Shown: positions 1-8,215 of the stretch, piece after piece
Layout of the letters: the number at the start of each line of letters is the position of its first letter
Numbering within the stretch: position 1 is the first letter of the stretch
Notes under the pieces: generated by a model
Told to the model about the DNA's origin: nothing
The model's database searches: none
The model's input: the letters and a program-made list of their open reading frames with translations, nothing else
Program-made: the position numbers and the translations under genes
Assembly (NCBI GenBank): GCA_002256935.1
Contig: NCGL01000014.1
Span: 1-56,105 of the forward strand
DNA length: 56,105 bases
DNA from: Bdellovibrio sp. 28-41-41
GTDB taxonomy: Bacteria; Bdellovibrionota; Bdellovibrionia; Bdellovibrionales; Bdellovibrionaceae
Reading direction: 5' to 3'

Positions 1-138
1 TCCTGATTTTCAAATTTGAAAATCCTGGATCGAAAATGTTTTTTTATTTAATAAAATGAAAATCTATTCAATTAACGCGCTTTATCCGCGAATCTGGGTT
101 CTAAAAAAGGTGACGTCATCAATTGCTCAGTCAAGCGC

Positions 139-822
139 GTGAAGGCTGACAAAATTGAGTCAAAGCTTGCGGACTATTTATCCGAAATTCTTCTTCAGGC
201 CGGTCATTTTGATAAAGTCGAAGAACGAATCAGGGAGCTGGCAAACCAATCTCCTGAGCAGCTCAAAATTGACAAAACTCGCCTAAGCCTGGAACTACAG
301 AAACTTACTCTTGCCATCAAAAATACTTTTAAGATCCAAGCGGCTCTCGATGCAGAGTCCGAAGCGATCCGAGAGACCGCCAAGGAACTTGAAGAACTCA
401 GCCGTAAAAAACGGCATATTGAGGCAGAGCTAGAAAACTTGAAGACCAAAGAGATTGCAAAAGATGACGTTAACGACGCCATCGGTGATCTCAAGGACCG
501 ACTTGCATCGTTCCGTAAGGGCTGGATTAAAGCGTCAGCCGTCATGAAGAAGAATCTACTGAAGGACCTAGTTTACTTCGTTCTTGTCGGCCCCAAGGGG
601 CTCAAGATTCAATTTCGCCTGAAGCACGAGGAGTTGAATAAAGACGTCACACCCGAGGAATTAACAGCGGCAAAGATTTTTGAAAATAACGTCGTTGATT
701 TATCAGAAAAAAGGCAAAAAAAATCCGAAGAAGCGAAAGCTACTTCGGAATCTAAGAATTCTAACAACTTGGCCATCGCTGGTTCGCAAGTTGTAGGAAT
801 TGGTAGTGAGAGCCGGACTTGA
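139..822 (+). pseudogene. C-terminal remnant of a large serine recombinase
   Basis: The 227-residue GTG-started frame reads like the distal part of large serine site-specific recombinases. It opens at the end of the zinc-ribbon segment (VKADKIESKLADYLSEIL) and continues into a long charged coiled coil at about residues 35-105. Recombinase-like sequence extends upstream in the same frame (a Cys codon at 124, NLGSKKGD at 91-114) until a stop codon at 73-75, so the ORF start is probably not a real start. The N-terminal resolvase catalytic domain and first zinc ligands are absent, so the product cannot recombine DNA. The last seven codons overlap the 3' end of a minus-strand tRNA gene. I infer a decayed integrase at the edge of an old integration site. 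The family assignment rests on motif resemblance only. Confidence 0.6.
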
Positions 823-877
823 ACCGGCGACCCTCAGATTATGATTCTGATGCTCTAACCAGCTGAGCTACCCCACC
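801..877 (-). tRNA. tRNA-Met (anticodon CAT)
   Basis: The minus strand folds into a 77-nt cloverleaf with an encoded CCA end. The acceptor strand GGTGGGG pairs with TCTCACT (three G-U pairs), the D-arm is GCTC/GAGC, the anticodon stem is TCAGA/TCTGA around loop ATCATAA, and the T-arm is GCCGG-TTCAAGT-CCGGC. Anticodon CAT and no initiator-type features suggest elongator tRNA-Met. A tRNA-Ile2 with a lysidine-modified C34 cannot be excluded from sequence alone. The 3' end overlaps the end of a recombinase remnant on the other strand. Confidence 0.93.
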
Positions 878-1094
878 ATACCATCGCGTCTTTTGCGAAC
901 TAATGAGTTACTTTAAAATGGGGGGCTATGTCAATCACCAATTATTCATCCCTTCCTCCAGAATGAAATGCGTAAAAACAAGTAGTTGCACGTCCTATTG
1001 GCTAGTTTCCGTCGTGGAAAGCGCCGCGTACATTGACTATTTTTTCAGCAAACTTCGAAATGGAAATAGATCCAAAGAACAACTAGGAGTTTCC

Positions 1095-2576
1095 ATGAAA
1101 CGAGCACTCATTGCGGCTATGGCCACGATTTTATTGTTCACTGTATCTTGTACAAAAAAATCAAGCGACCAAGAGCAAAATCAAGATACAAAATCAACCC
1201 CTCAAAAAGATGAAACGATCGGCGCCAATGAATCACTTGTTATCCAAATCTCTAATGATCAAGGTCTAACGATTCCCGATGCGCGTCTTTTGCTCGGCGA
1301 TTTAAATACAGCGGGCAAAAACTGGTTAACAGCGAACGAAAAAGGACAGATCACTATCCCGGAAACATGGACACAGAGTCAAGATGTCACTGTCGAAGCC
1401 CCTGGCTACGTCCGTGTTACAGTAAAAGATCAAGCCCCTAAACCAGTGAACGTTGTACTTCGCAAGAAATCTCAGCTGCCGTCACTGTCGTTAAAAGGAA
1501 CTGTCAGCGGTATTACGACTAAAGACAAAGATGGCTATATTGATTTCGGCATTGCTTTAGATTCGATGACTAGAAACGATTTGCTGAACTTTAATGTAAA
1601 TAAAATTGTCAGCCCATGGACAGAAAAAATTTCAGCCGCTGGATTTGAATTTCCCGTTCCTCAAAATATTTATATTCCTAAGCAAAAAGAATCTTACTTT
1701 ATTTCGGTAACGATTCAAAAACCTTGGTTCAATTTAAACTACGATATGTATGGAAACAAATCGATCTATACTATTCAAGGTCGATTCCCAATGAAGAAAG
1801 TGATTTCTGAGTTACAAAACAAAAAACCTTATTATGAACTTGTGAATCTTTTTGAGTTCTCGTCTACGGGACAGCTTTCATATGGATTCTTGACGACCAG
1901 CGGGTCACCGGTCGTCGACTCTACGCAATTCAAGCTGGACAAGGACTACACGATCAAAGCTCCTAGAATAGACCAAGGACAAGTGGCTCTTGGTATCAGC
2001 GCGTTTAAAGAGAATTCCACAATTCAACCACTCGATGTGAAGTACATGCAAAGCGAGCAAAGCACAAAATTTAAATCAACAGCGACGACGGCTCCCTATT
2101 TTATCGGTGTTGTTAAAAACAGCAATGAGTTCGAAGGAGATTCCGCAACGACAGAACGCATGAGTGTCAGCATTGATACTCCGAGCGCAACAATGACTTA
2201 CTTGCCACTGATGAATCAGCCAACTTGGGTTTCGGCAATGAATTTACAAATCGATATGCCTACGGTTTCACCAACTGATTATGAAGACCAAGGTATGGTG
2301 GTGGTCGTTTCAGAACTGCAGAGTTTAAATTTACCAGGCGGCAAAGTGGCGAAGTACAAAATTCCAGTTTGGGAAATTCATACGTCTCAATGGGCGAATC
2401 ATCTTTCCATTCCTAATATTGATACACCAAACACCACTCCAAAACGTGTGGAAGTCACTTTGCTGGCTAAAAAAGTAGATAATTCTGGTCAACAAAACCC
2501 AGTTACGATAACCTCAACCCATGAAGAAAGAGTGGAAAGCGCAACTCATTTTACTAAGTCTGCTCGGGATTACTAG
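1095..2576 (+). CDS. Secreted lipoprotein, function unknown
   Basis: A 493-residue protein with a lipoprotein signal peptide: MKRALIAAMATILLFTVSC, where Cys19 follows a lipobox-like FTVSC. It should be lipid-anchored in the envelope. Residues 50-120 look like a small beta-sandwich of the carboxypeptidase-regulatory type (DARLLLGD, ANEKGQITIPE, VEAPGYVRVTV). The remainder is beta-rich with no motif I recognise. The frame is open back to 903, but the ATG at 1095 is preferred because an AGGAG ribosome site lies just upstream and the signal peptide begins there. A weak promoter-like TTGACT is at 1033-1038. The 3' end overlaps the next lipoprotein gene by 56 bp, suggesting co-transcription. Confidence 0.8.
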   Translation: MKRALIAAMATILLFTVSCTKKSSDQEQNQDTKSTPQKDETIGANESLVIQISNDQGLTIPDARLLLGDLNTAGKNWLTANEKGQITIPETWTQSQDVTVEAPGYVRVTVKDQAPKPVNVVLRKKSQLPSLSLKGTVSGITTKDKDGYIDFGIALDSMTRNDLLNFNVNKIVSPWTEKISAAGFEFPVPQNIYIPKQKESYFISVTIQKPWFNLNYDMYGNKSIYTIQGRFPMKKVISELQNKKPYYELVNLFEFSSTGQLSYGFLTTSGSPVVDSTQFKLDKDYTIKAPRIDQGQVALGISAFKENSTIQPLDVKYMQSEQSTKFKSTATTAPYFIGVVKNSNEFEGDSATTERMSVSIDTPSATMTYLPLMNQPTWVSAMNLQIDMPTVSPTDYEDQGMVVVVSELQSLNLPGGKVAKYKIPVWEIHTSQWANHLSIPNIDTPNTTPKRVEVTLLAKKVDNSGQQNPVTITSTHEERVESATHFTKSARDY

Positions 2577-3063
2577 CCTCCTACTGCTATCCTCTTGTGG
2601 TTTATTAGAACTACAAGAGGACAAGGTAAACAAAAAACGTTCGTCGGTCCTTCCGCCCTACCGCGTATTTTCCTACTCTTACGACAGCGTCTGGCGCTCG
2701 ACCCTGTCCGTCTTAAAATATTCCATCACTGATCAAAATCAAGAAACCGGTCACATTGAAACTGACTACATCAAGCCCGCTGACGGTGGCTGGACACGTC
2801 CTGATGGCACCAGCAATATTTCAGCGGGTATTCGCTATAAGGTTGCAATCAGCTTAGTACGCGTGCGTACAGAGAATGGTAAGACCGGTGTTAAAGTCAC
2901 TATTGATAAAAAATTGGAACGTATAAAAGATTTCTTTTCTGATCCTGAGCCGCTGGACTCTGATCACCTAGAAGAAAAAGCAATATTGTATCGGTTAGAA
3001 CGAGAACTTGTGATTGAAGAGGCTCTTAAAAGAGCCAATACTGAAGTTAGTACGCCTTTGTAG
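2521..3063 (+). CDS. Small lipoprotein, BamC-like fold possible
   Basis: A 180-residue lipoprotein. After a basic N-terminus and hydrophobic stretch the lipobox LLSSC places the lipidated Cys near residue 26. The mature part (PPYRVFSYSYDSVWRSTLSVL, then GHIETDYI) resembles domains in which a lipoprotein measures a periodic alpha/beta unit as in BamC/NlpB-like proteins. That is a guess from pattern only. The start ATG lies 56 bp inside the upstream lipoprotein gene, and the clean signal peptide supports it. The 3' end overlaps the convergent HEAT-repeat gene by 17 bp. It is probably expressed with the preceding gene, and both products would sit in the same compartment. Confidence 0.75.
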   Translation: MKKEWKAQLILLSLLGITSLLLLSSCGLLELQEDKVNKKRSSVLPPYRVFSYSYDSVWRSTLSVLKYSITDQNQETGHIETDYIKPADGGWTRPDGTSNISAGIRYKVAISLVRVRTENGKTGVKVTIDKKLERIKDFFSDPEPLDSDHLEEKAILYRLERELVIEEALKRANTEVSTPL

Positions 3064-3724
3064 CAGGCTGTGCCGGTTGATTTGAACCCATCATTTTAAT
3101 TTTCTGTAATCCCTGCTCTGCTAATTTCGTAATTTCAGGTTCATTTTCTTTCGCTAATTTTTCAAAAAATGATCGCTCATACGATTTAGGATTTTTATTC
3201 ATGTAGGCGATGATCTTTGGACGCACCCAAAGCGATCGTTTCTTTTTAATGTTTTGAGCACTAAATAATTCTTCCCATAAAAGATCTCTATGATGCGGCT
3301 CTTGCATTAAAATATCAAAGGCGGACGAACGAACAATCAATGACGGATCTTTTGCTAATTTTTTAGCCACGGCAAAACGTTGTGGATGAATATTTTCATC
3401 CATTGCGATCAACAATCCATTTTTCACGAACCATTCTTTTGAAGATAGTAACGACATGTAACCAGGATTAGGGCTGCTGTTTTCCAAAAAGCCCAAGGCC
3501 ATAATTGATTTCCAGCGCATATCCAATGCTAGGTTTGTATCTTGAGCCACCTTCATCAGGCGATCCAGCGTTTTAGAGTCGGATTTCAACAATCGCTTTT
3601 GATTGCTCAGCGGAAGGGCCAGTATCTCCATTTCTGCATCAACGTTAACTATCGGCTTAACGGGAACCGCCGCAAACATAGTGGAAGCCAATACAAGACT
3701 TAAAACGATAAATTTAGTCATCAT
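3047..3724 (-). CDS. Periplasmic HEAT-like repeat protein
   Basis: A 225-residue protein with an N-terminal signal peptide (MMTKFIVLSLVLASTMFAA, likely cut after FAA). The rest is predicted all-helical with repeated motifs such as RWKSIMALGFLEN, KEWFVKNGLLIAMDE and SLIVRSSAFDILMQ. This resembles HEAT/PBS-lyase repeats, a protein-protein binding scaffold. No catalytic motif is seen. An AAGGA site precedes the start. It lies 7 bp downstream of the membrane coiled-coil gene on the same strand, so the two probably form an operon and may act together at the cytoplasmic membrane/periplasm. Confidence 0.75.
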   Translation of the reverse strand: MMTKFIVLSLVLASTMFAAVPVKPIVNVDAEMEILALPLSNQKRLLKSDSKTLDRLMKVAQDTNLALDMRWKSIMALGFLENSSPNPGYMSLLSSKEWFVKNGLLIAMDENIHPQRFAVAKKLAKDPSLIVRSSAFDILMQEPHHRDLLWEELFSAQNIKKKRSLWVRPKIIAYMNKNPKSYERSFFEKLAKENEPEITKLAEQGLQKIKMMGSNQPAQPATKAY

Positions 3725-3731
3725 GGTGGGT

Positions 3732-4676
3732 CTATCCTTTTTTTATGAAATTTTCAAACTCGCCCATCAATTCTTTTGACTCAGTTAGTTTCTGAGGATC
3801 AACGGGTTGCGCGGGCTCACCTGTTGGCGGCGCAGCGGATTCTACTGGAGTGGATGCTGGTGCTTCCGCGGCGACTTTCTTAGGCTTCTCGGCCGACTTC
3901 TGGCCTTCAACGGCTGCGGCGAATTCTTTTAAAATATCGTCATCGATGACTGAATCAATAGATCCCGGCGCTGGCGTTTCTGCAGGAGCTGGGGCTGCAG
4001 CCGCAACCGGAGGCGGCTCGATCGGAGCTACAACTGGTGCGGGAGCAACTATGGGCGCCGCCTCCACTTTAGCTACCGGTGCCGGAGCTGCCGGTTCCAT
4101 CTGTGCAGGTGCTGAGCCTCTGCTGCCCAGTTCTTTTTGCAGTCGCGCATTTTCTTCTTTATAAAATGATAAATCGGCAATGTCTTCACTAATGATTTCG
4201 TACTCTTGCAGGCGACCTTCAAGTTCTTTGATTTTGTCGTCTAATTTTTTAGTATCCGCTGGAGCCGCTACCGCACCAACTCCAGATGGTGCTGCCGCTG
4301 CCGATTTTTTCAAATCTTCGATCGCTTTTTCTTTTTCTTTGATTTCATCGCGAAGTTTTTCTAACTCTTGAGTATCCACACCAGCGCTCGGCGTGGCCGT
4401 ACTAGTTGTCGACGTTTTGGAAGACATCCCAGGATCTGCCGGCATGGCTTTAAAAGCGCCTTGGTTCTCTAGAATTTTTTTGAGCTTTTCTTCTATTTCT
4501 GAAGTATCAATGCTGACCGGAGTTGCATGAACATCGCCACCACCGACAGATTCTGTTTTGGCAAAGAACTGACGGTAGATAGTAAATAAAATCAGAACAA
4601 ATGTGGAAACGAAAACAAATTCGATAATTTGTCGATTATAGGCGGACCAAAATTGTAAAAAATTTTCGAAGTTCAC
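3732..4676 (-). CDS. Membrane-anchored Ala/Pro-rich coiled-coil protein
   Basis: A 314-residue protein with one transmembrane segment near residues 17-36 (IIEFVFVSTFVLILFTIYRQF). Charged coiled-coil stretches follow at about 58-72, 105-125 and 145-185, then a low-complexity Ala/Pro linker (about 190-240) and a short acidic-basic C-terminal tail. The GTG start is the first possible codon after an in-frame stop. An AGGGA motif abuts it directly, which is unusually close, so the true start or initiation mode is uncertain. The function is not recognisable. The layout (one TM, coils, flexible linker) suggests a structural or tethering role. The HEAT-repeat gene follows 7 bp later. Confidence 0.7.
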   Translation of the reverse strand: MNFENFLQFWSAYNRQIIEFVFVSTFVLILFTIYRQFFAKTESVGGGDVHATPVSIDTSEIEEKLKKILENQGAFKAMPADPGMSSKTSTTSTATPSAGVDTQELEKLRDEIKEKEKAIEDLKKSAAAAPSGVGAVAAPADTKKLDDKIKELEGRLQEYEIISEDIADLSFYKEENARLQKELGSRGSAPAQMEPAAPAPVAKVEAAPIVAPAPVVAPIEPPPVAAAAPAPAETPAPGSIDSVIDDDILKEFAAAVEGQKSAEKPKKVAAEAPASTPVESAAPPTGEPAQPVDPQKLTESKELMGEFENFIKKG

Positions 4677-4763
4677 TCCCTATATTCTTGCGAATAACAA
4701 CGACCCTCGTCAAGAAGCTCTCGCAGCTAGACCCTAGACCATCCAGGCAGTAGTATTCAGATC

Positions 4764-6119
4764 ATGAGTTATGATCTTATTATTAAAAATGCAAAAGCGT
4801 TGATTCCAGAAAACCTCGACCTAGGACATAGAACTAAATTTAAAACCGAGTCCCTCGATGTGGCCGTTAAAGACGGAAAAACTGTCGCGATAGGATCCCT
4901 AGGTTCCGCGGCTGCCAAGCAAACTATTGACGCCAATCATTTGCATTTACTGCCGGGAATTATCGATTCACAAGTTCACTTTCGCGAGCCCGGCCTGACC
5001 CACAAAGAAGATCTAGAATCAGGAACTCGAGGAGCTTTGCTAGGGGGTGTAACTTGTGTTTTTGAAATGCCTAACACCTCGCCATCAACGACAACCAAAG
5101 ATGCATTTGAACAAAAACTAGACCGCGCCAAAAATCGATGCCACACCCACTATGCTTTTTTTATTGGCGGCAGTCCTGACAACTATCAGAACCTATCCGA
5201 ACTAGAACGATTACCGCATTGCTCTGGAGTCAAAGTTTTCATGGGCAGCTCAACAGGTACTCTGTTAGTCGAAGACGACAGCCATCTAGAAAAAATATTA
5301 AACAATACAAAGCGCCGTGTGATTTTTCATTGCGAAGATGAATACCGATTAAAAGATAGAAAAAAACTTTTCGAGAACTCAACTGACCCAAAAGATCATC
5401 CGAACTGGCGCGATGCCGAATCGGCATTCCTAGCCACTCAGCGGATTATTAATCTAGCAAAAAAAACAAATCACCCGATTCACGTTCTACACGTAACAAC
5501 AGCGCAAGAAATGGCGCTATTGGCTCAGCACAAAAATTTTGCGACTGTGGAAGTTCTTCCTCAACATTTAACTTTATCTGCACCGGAATGCTACGAGCGC
5601 TGGGGGGCCTTTGCTCAGCAAAACCCACCAATCCGAGAAAAATTCCATCAGGATGCATTGTGGAAAGCCATCACTGAAAATGTGGTTGATGTAATTGGAT
5701 CGGATCACGCACCTCATACATTTGAGGAAAAAAGTCGCCCCTACCCACAAACACCTAGTGGCATGACTGGCATTCAAACCATTTTACCCATCATGTTAGA
5801 TCATGTGAACAGCGGCCGTCTGAGTTTGGAAAAACTAACCCAGATGATGTCAGAAAACGTACGTGATGTATTTAAATTGAAAAATAAAGGTCGGATACAA
5901 ATTGGAATGGACGCTGATTTCACTTTAGTTGATATGAAAAAGAAAGTTCAAATCACTAACAAATGGATCGCCTCAAAATCACAATGGACTGTCTTTGATG
6001 GAAAAACCGTTACAGGTTGGCCAACGATGACTATATTAAATGGCCGCGTATGTATGCGCGACGATCAAATTGTGATTCCTAATTCTGGAGAAGGCGTTAA
6101 CTTTGAACTCCCCCAATAA
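4764..6119 (+). CDS. pyrC: Dihydroorotase (class I amidohydrolase)
   Basis: A 451-residue cytoplasmic enzyme of pyrimidine synthesis that closes carbamoyl-aspartate to dihydroorotate. Amidohydrolase signatures are present: DSQVHFREPG near residues 72-81, GVKVFMG near 155, FHCED near 193, VLHVTT near 237, EVLPQHLTL near 260 and GSDHAPHTFEEK near 313. Two positions that are His in the textbook family are Gln here (first His of the HxH pair, and the His of the PHH motif). As I recall, a proteobacterial subgroup of validated dihydroorotases shares this pattern. The last 17 bp overlap the start of the septation-protein gene. Start ATG at 4764 lacks a strong ribosome site. Confidence 0.88.
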   Translation: MSYDLIIKNAKALIPENLDLGHRTKFKTESLDVAVKDGKTVAIGSLGSAAAKQTIDANHLHLLPGIIDSQVHFREPGLTHKEDLESGTRGALLGGVTCVFEMPNTSPSTTTKDAFEQKLDRAKNRCHTHYAFFIGGSPDNYQNLSELERLPHCSGVKVFMGSSTGTLLVEDDSHLEKILNNTKRRVIFHCEDEYRLKDRKKLFENSTDPKDHPNWRDAESAFLATQRIINLAKKTNHPIHVLHVTTAQEMALLAQHKNFATVEVLPQHLTLSAPECYERWGAFAQQNPPIREKFHQDALWKAITENVVDVIGSDHAPHTFEEKSRPYPQTPSGMTGIQTILPIMLDHVNSGRLSLEKLTQMMSENVRDVFKLKNKGRIQIGMDADFTLVDMKKKVQITNKWIASKSQWTVFDGKTVTGWPTMTILNGRVCMRDDQIVIPNSGEGVNFELPQ

Positions 6120-6705
6120 ATCAACACGTCAACCGCCAGCACCTCCGGCCCCAAGCAACAAACTAGTCATGTTGTCCGGCATCTTACCTCTAGTCGTTTA
6201 CACGATAGTGGAGGAAGTTTACGGAACCTATTGGGGTTTGATAGCCGGTCTGATTTTAGGTATGGTTGAAATCGTTGTTGAAAAACTACTTTATAAAAAA
6301 GTCAGTACAATGACTTGGGTTGTGAACGCGATGGTCATCGGCCTCGGTTGTGTCTCTTTGTATATGAATGATGGCATTTGGTTTAAGTTACAGCCGGCAT
6401 TCGCTGAGTTGTTGATGGTCATCATTCTTTGGGGCTCTCTCATTTTAAAAAAACCATTTCTTCGCGAAATGGCACTCAAACAAAATCCACAAATTCCTGA
6501 ACATATGTTGGAGTTTTTTTCGAGCATCACATTTCGTTTAGGAATTTTCTTTCTTGCGCATTGCGTGCTTGCTGTGTGGGCTGCCTATGATTGGACAACG
6601 GTCAATTGGGCCTTACTAAAAGGTGTTGGCCTGACGGTGTCTGCCATCGCTTATCTAGCGATCGAAATGTGGTGGTTCATAAAAACCAAACGCCCCACAA
6701 CCTAA
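6103..6705 (+). CDS. yciB: IspZ/YciB-family septation protein A
   Basis: A 200-residue inner-membrane protein with about five hydrophobic segments and a Pro-rich cytoplasmic N-terminus. The pattern LPLVVYTIVEEVYGTYWG, then KVSTMTWVVNAMVIGLG and DGIWFKLQPAF, matches the IspZ/YciB family, which affects cell-envelope synthesis and septation. The start is TTG, chosen because GGAGAAGG lies about 8 bases upstream. It overlaps the end of pyrC by 17 bp, so the two are probably translationally coupled. The overall fit is good although the family is divergent. Confidence 0.8.
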   Translation: MNSPNKSTRQPPAPPAPSNKLVMLSGILPLVVYTIVEEVYGTYWGLIAGLILGMVEIVVEKLLYKKVSTMTWVVNAMVIGLGCVSLYMNDGIWFKLQPAFAELLMVIILWGSLILKKPFLREMALKQNPQIPEHMLEFFSSITFRLGIFFLAHCVLAVWAAYDWTTVNWALLKGVGLTVSAIAYLAIEMWWFIKTKRPTT

Positions 6706-6855
6706 AGTCTAGTTGATGTAACTTGATTGATAGGCTAAAGAAATCTTGAACTTACAAAGTTTCTACATTTGTCGAGAAATCTTGACGTGTATTTTTACAT
6801 TTTAGAAATAATATCTTCCTCGAATCACTATTAAAAACAATTACAAGGGGACACC

Positions 6856-7494
6856 ATGAACTCAGAATACTATCAATTACCAATCGCGCTAATGGGAAAA
6901 GCAGTACAAAAGATGGATGTTAAAAATCCAAAAGTTTACGGCAATTTTTTAGCCCAATCCTATTACTATGTTTGTCACTCGACTCGTTTATTATCATTTG
7001 CGGCCGGGCTTTTAAAAAAAGATGAAGAACCGCATTTTAGACGTTTCATAAAGCACATCGCTGAAGAAAATGCTCACGAAGTCTTGGCTGAACGCGATCT
7101 AAAAGAATTAGGAATGAGCCCAAGTGACTTTCCTCACCTACCCGAAACGAAAGGCCTATGGGAACCTCAATACTACAAAATTTTACACGAGAGCCCGCTA
7201 TCATTAATGGGATACATTATTGCCTTAGAGTACTTTTCATCGGTCTATCTTCCAAAATTTTATGAAGCTGTAAAAGAAGCTCATGGCGATAAAGCGAGCC
7301 TATTTTTAAAAGTGCATGCAGAAGAAGACCCAGATCATACTGAAAAAGCCATCGCATTAACTAGTCAACTATCTCCAGAACTTCAAGAGGTAATTATGGC
7401 TAACGTAATTCAAACAGCCAAGTCATACGCACATATGATAACTGCATGTGGTGAATCCGCTCATCCTCAAGTTGCACCGACGGCAACTGCTTAA
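6856..7494 (+). CDS. Haem-oxygenase-like iron-containing redox enzyme
   Basis: A 212-residue all-helical cytoplasmic protein of the haem-oxygenase-like fold (iron-containing redox enzyme / CADD-PqqC type). Candidate metal ligands are spaced as in di-iron members: Glu71-x2-His74 (EENAHE), Glu125, His154-x3-Asp158 and His161 (HAEEDPDH). This suggests a di-iron oxidase/oxygenase rather than a haem degrader. The substrate cannot be named. A strong AAGGGGA site precedes the ATG, and an 11-bp direct repeat lies upstream (6739-6749 and 6775-6785). The GNAT-like gene follows after 10 bp, so the two probably act on the same small molecule. Confidence 0.8.
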   Translation: MNSEYYQLPIALMGKAVQKMDVKNPKVYGNFLAQSYYYVCHSTRLLSFAAGLLKKDEEPHFRRFIKHIAEENAHEVLAERDLKELGMSPSDFPHLPETKGLWEPQYYKILHESPLSLMGYIIALEYFSSVYLPKFYEAVKEAHGDKASLFLKVHAEEDPDHTEKAIALTSQLSPELQEVIMANVIQTAKSYAHMITACGESAHPQVAPTATA

Positions 7495-7504
7495 GGACGC
7501 CATC

Positions 7505-8215
7505 ATGGAAATAGAAATGTCAGTGCCGATAAAAAAAACATGTGACCTATCTCTTCACCTAATTAACACCCGGAACCCGCAACCAGAACAGGTGACCATT
7601 TGTGAAAAAGCCTTTCGCTTTTGGCATAAAAGCTGGTCCCAAACGTTTTCCAAATTAGGTGTCGAAAAAAGTGGAACTTTACCGGCCGATGATTTTCTAG
7701 ATCGAGAAGTAATTGCTCTTTTTGCAGATCAAGAGCCAGTGGCGCTTTTTTTTGCGAATCGATTCGACATTTCTAGAGACTCGATAATAGGTCACTCTTA
7801 TTTCAAAAACTATCCGAAAGAGACAATTGAAGAACTTAGAAATAAAAATTTTAAAGAAGTCATGGTCCTAACTTACATGACAGTTCACGAGAACTGGCGG
7901 ACAAAAGATACAGATATCCCAATGCCTGACTTATTATTTTCATTGGCAATGATGTGCTTTTGGGAAAGCGGATTAGAGAATCTGATCGGGTACATACGAA
8001 AAGACAAAAGTTTTTTCCAAAGCTTCTATCGCCATGGTGCCATAAAAATCTCAGAAACGAATGCGTATAACGTACCTGTCGATTTCTGCTATTTAACTCG
8101 GGACACTTCACAGTTAAGCCCCTTACCAGGCGTAATGGAGTCCACAAAAAGCCTCTGGAAAAAAATGAAAGAAGGCAAGGAGCCTTTGCTTCAGGCGGCT
8201 TTGCTTTCATCATAA
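7505..8215 (+). CDS. GNAT-like acyltransferase (N-acyl amino acid synthase type?)
   Basis: A 236-residue protein with a GNAT-like order of elements. VALFFANRFDIS is a central strand, EVMVLTYMTVHENWRTK resembles the strand and turn before the acyl-CoA loop, a helix (LLFSLAMMCFWESG) follows, then LIGYIRKDKSFFQSFYRHGA as the C-terminal 'arly-rlGf' motif. This layout is like FeeM/autoinducer-synthase relatives that use acyl-carrier thioesters, but the similarity is weak. The ATG at 7505 is preferred over an upstream in-frame start at 7448 because an AAGGA site sits in the intergenic gap. It lies 10 bp after the haem-oxygenase-like gene. Its 3' end overlaps the convergent histidine kinase gene by 25 bp. 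Confidence 0.65.
   Translation: MEIEMSVPIKKTCDLSLHLINTRNPQPEQVTICEKAFRFWHKSWSQTFSKLGVEKSGTLPADDFLDREVIALFADQEPVALFFANRFDISRDSIIGHSYFKNYPKETIEELRNKNFKEVMVLTYMTVHENWRTKDTDIPMPDLLFSLAMMCFWESGLENLIGYIRKDKSFFQSFYRHGAIKISETNAYNVPVDFCYLTRDTSQLSPLPGVMESTKSLWKKMKEGKEPLLQAALLSS

Noticed and set aside
903..1094. Upstream extension of the first lipoprotein ORF (start at 903)
   Set aside because: The added 64 residues precede a clear lipoprotein signal peptide and the ATG at 1095 has its own ribosome site.
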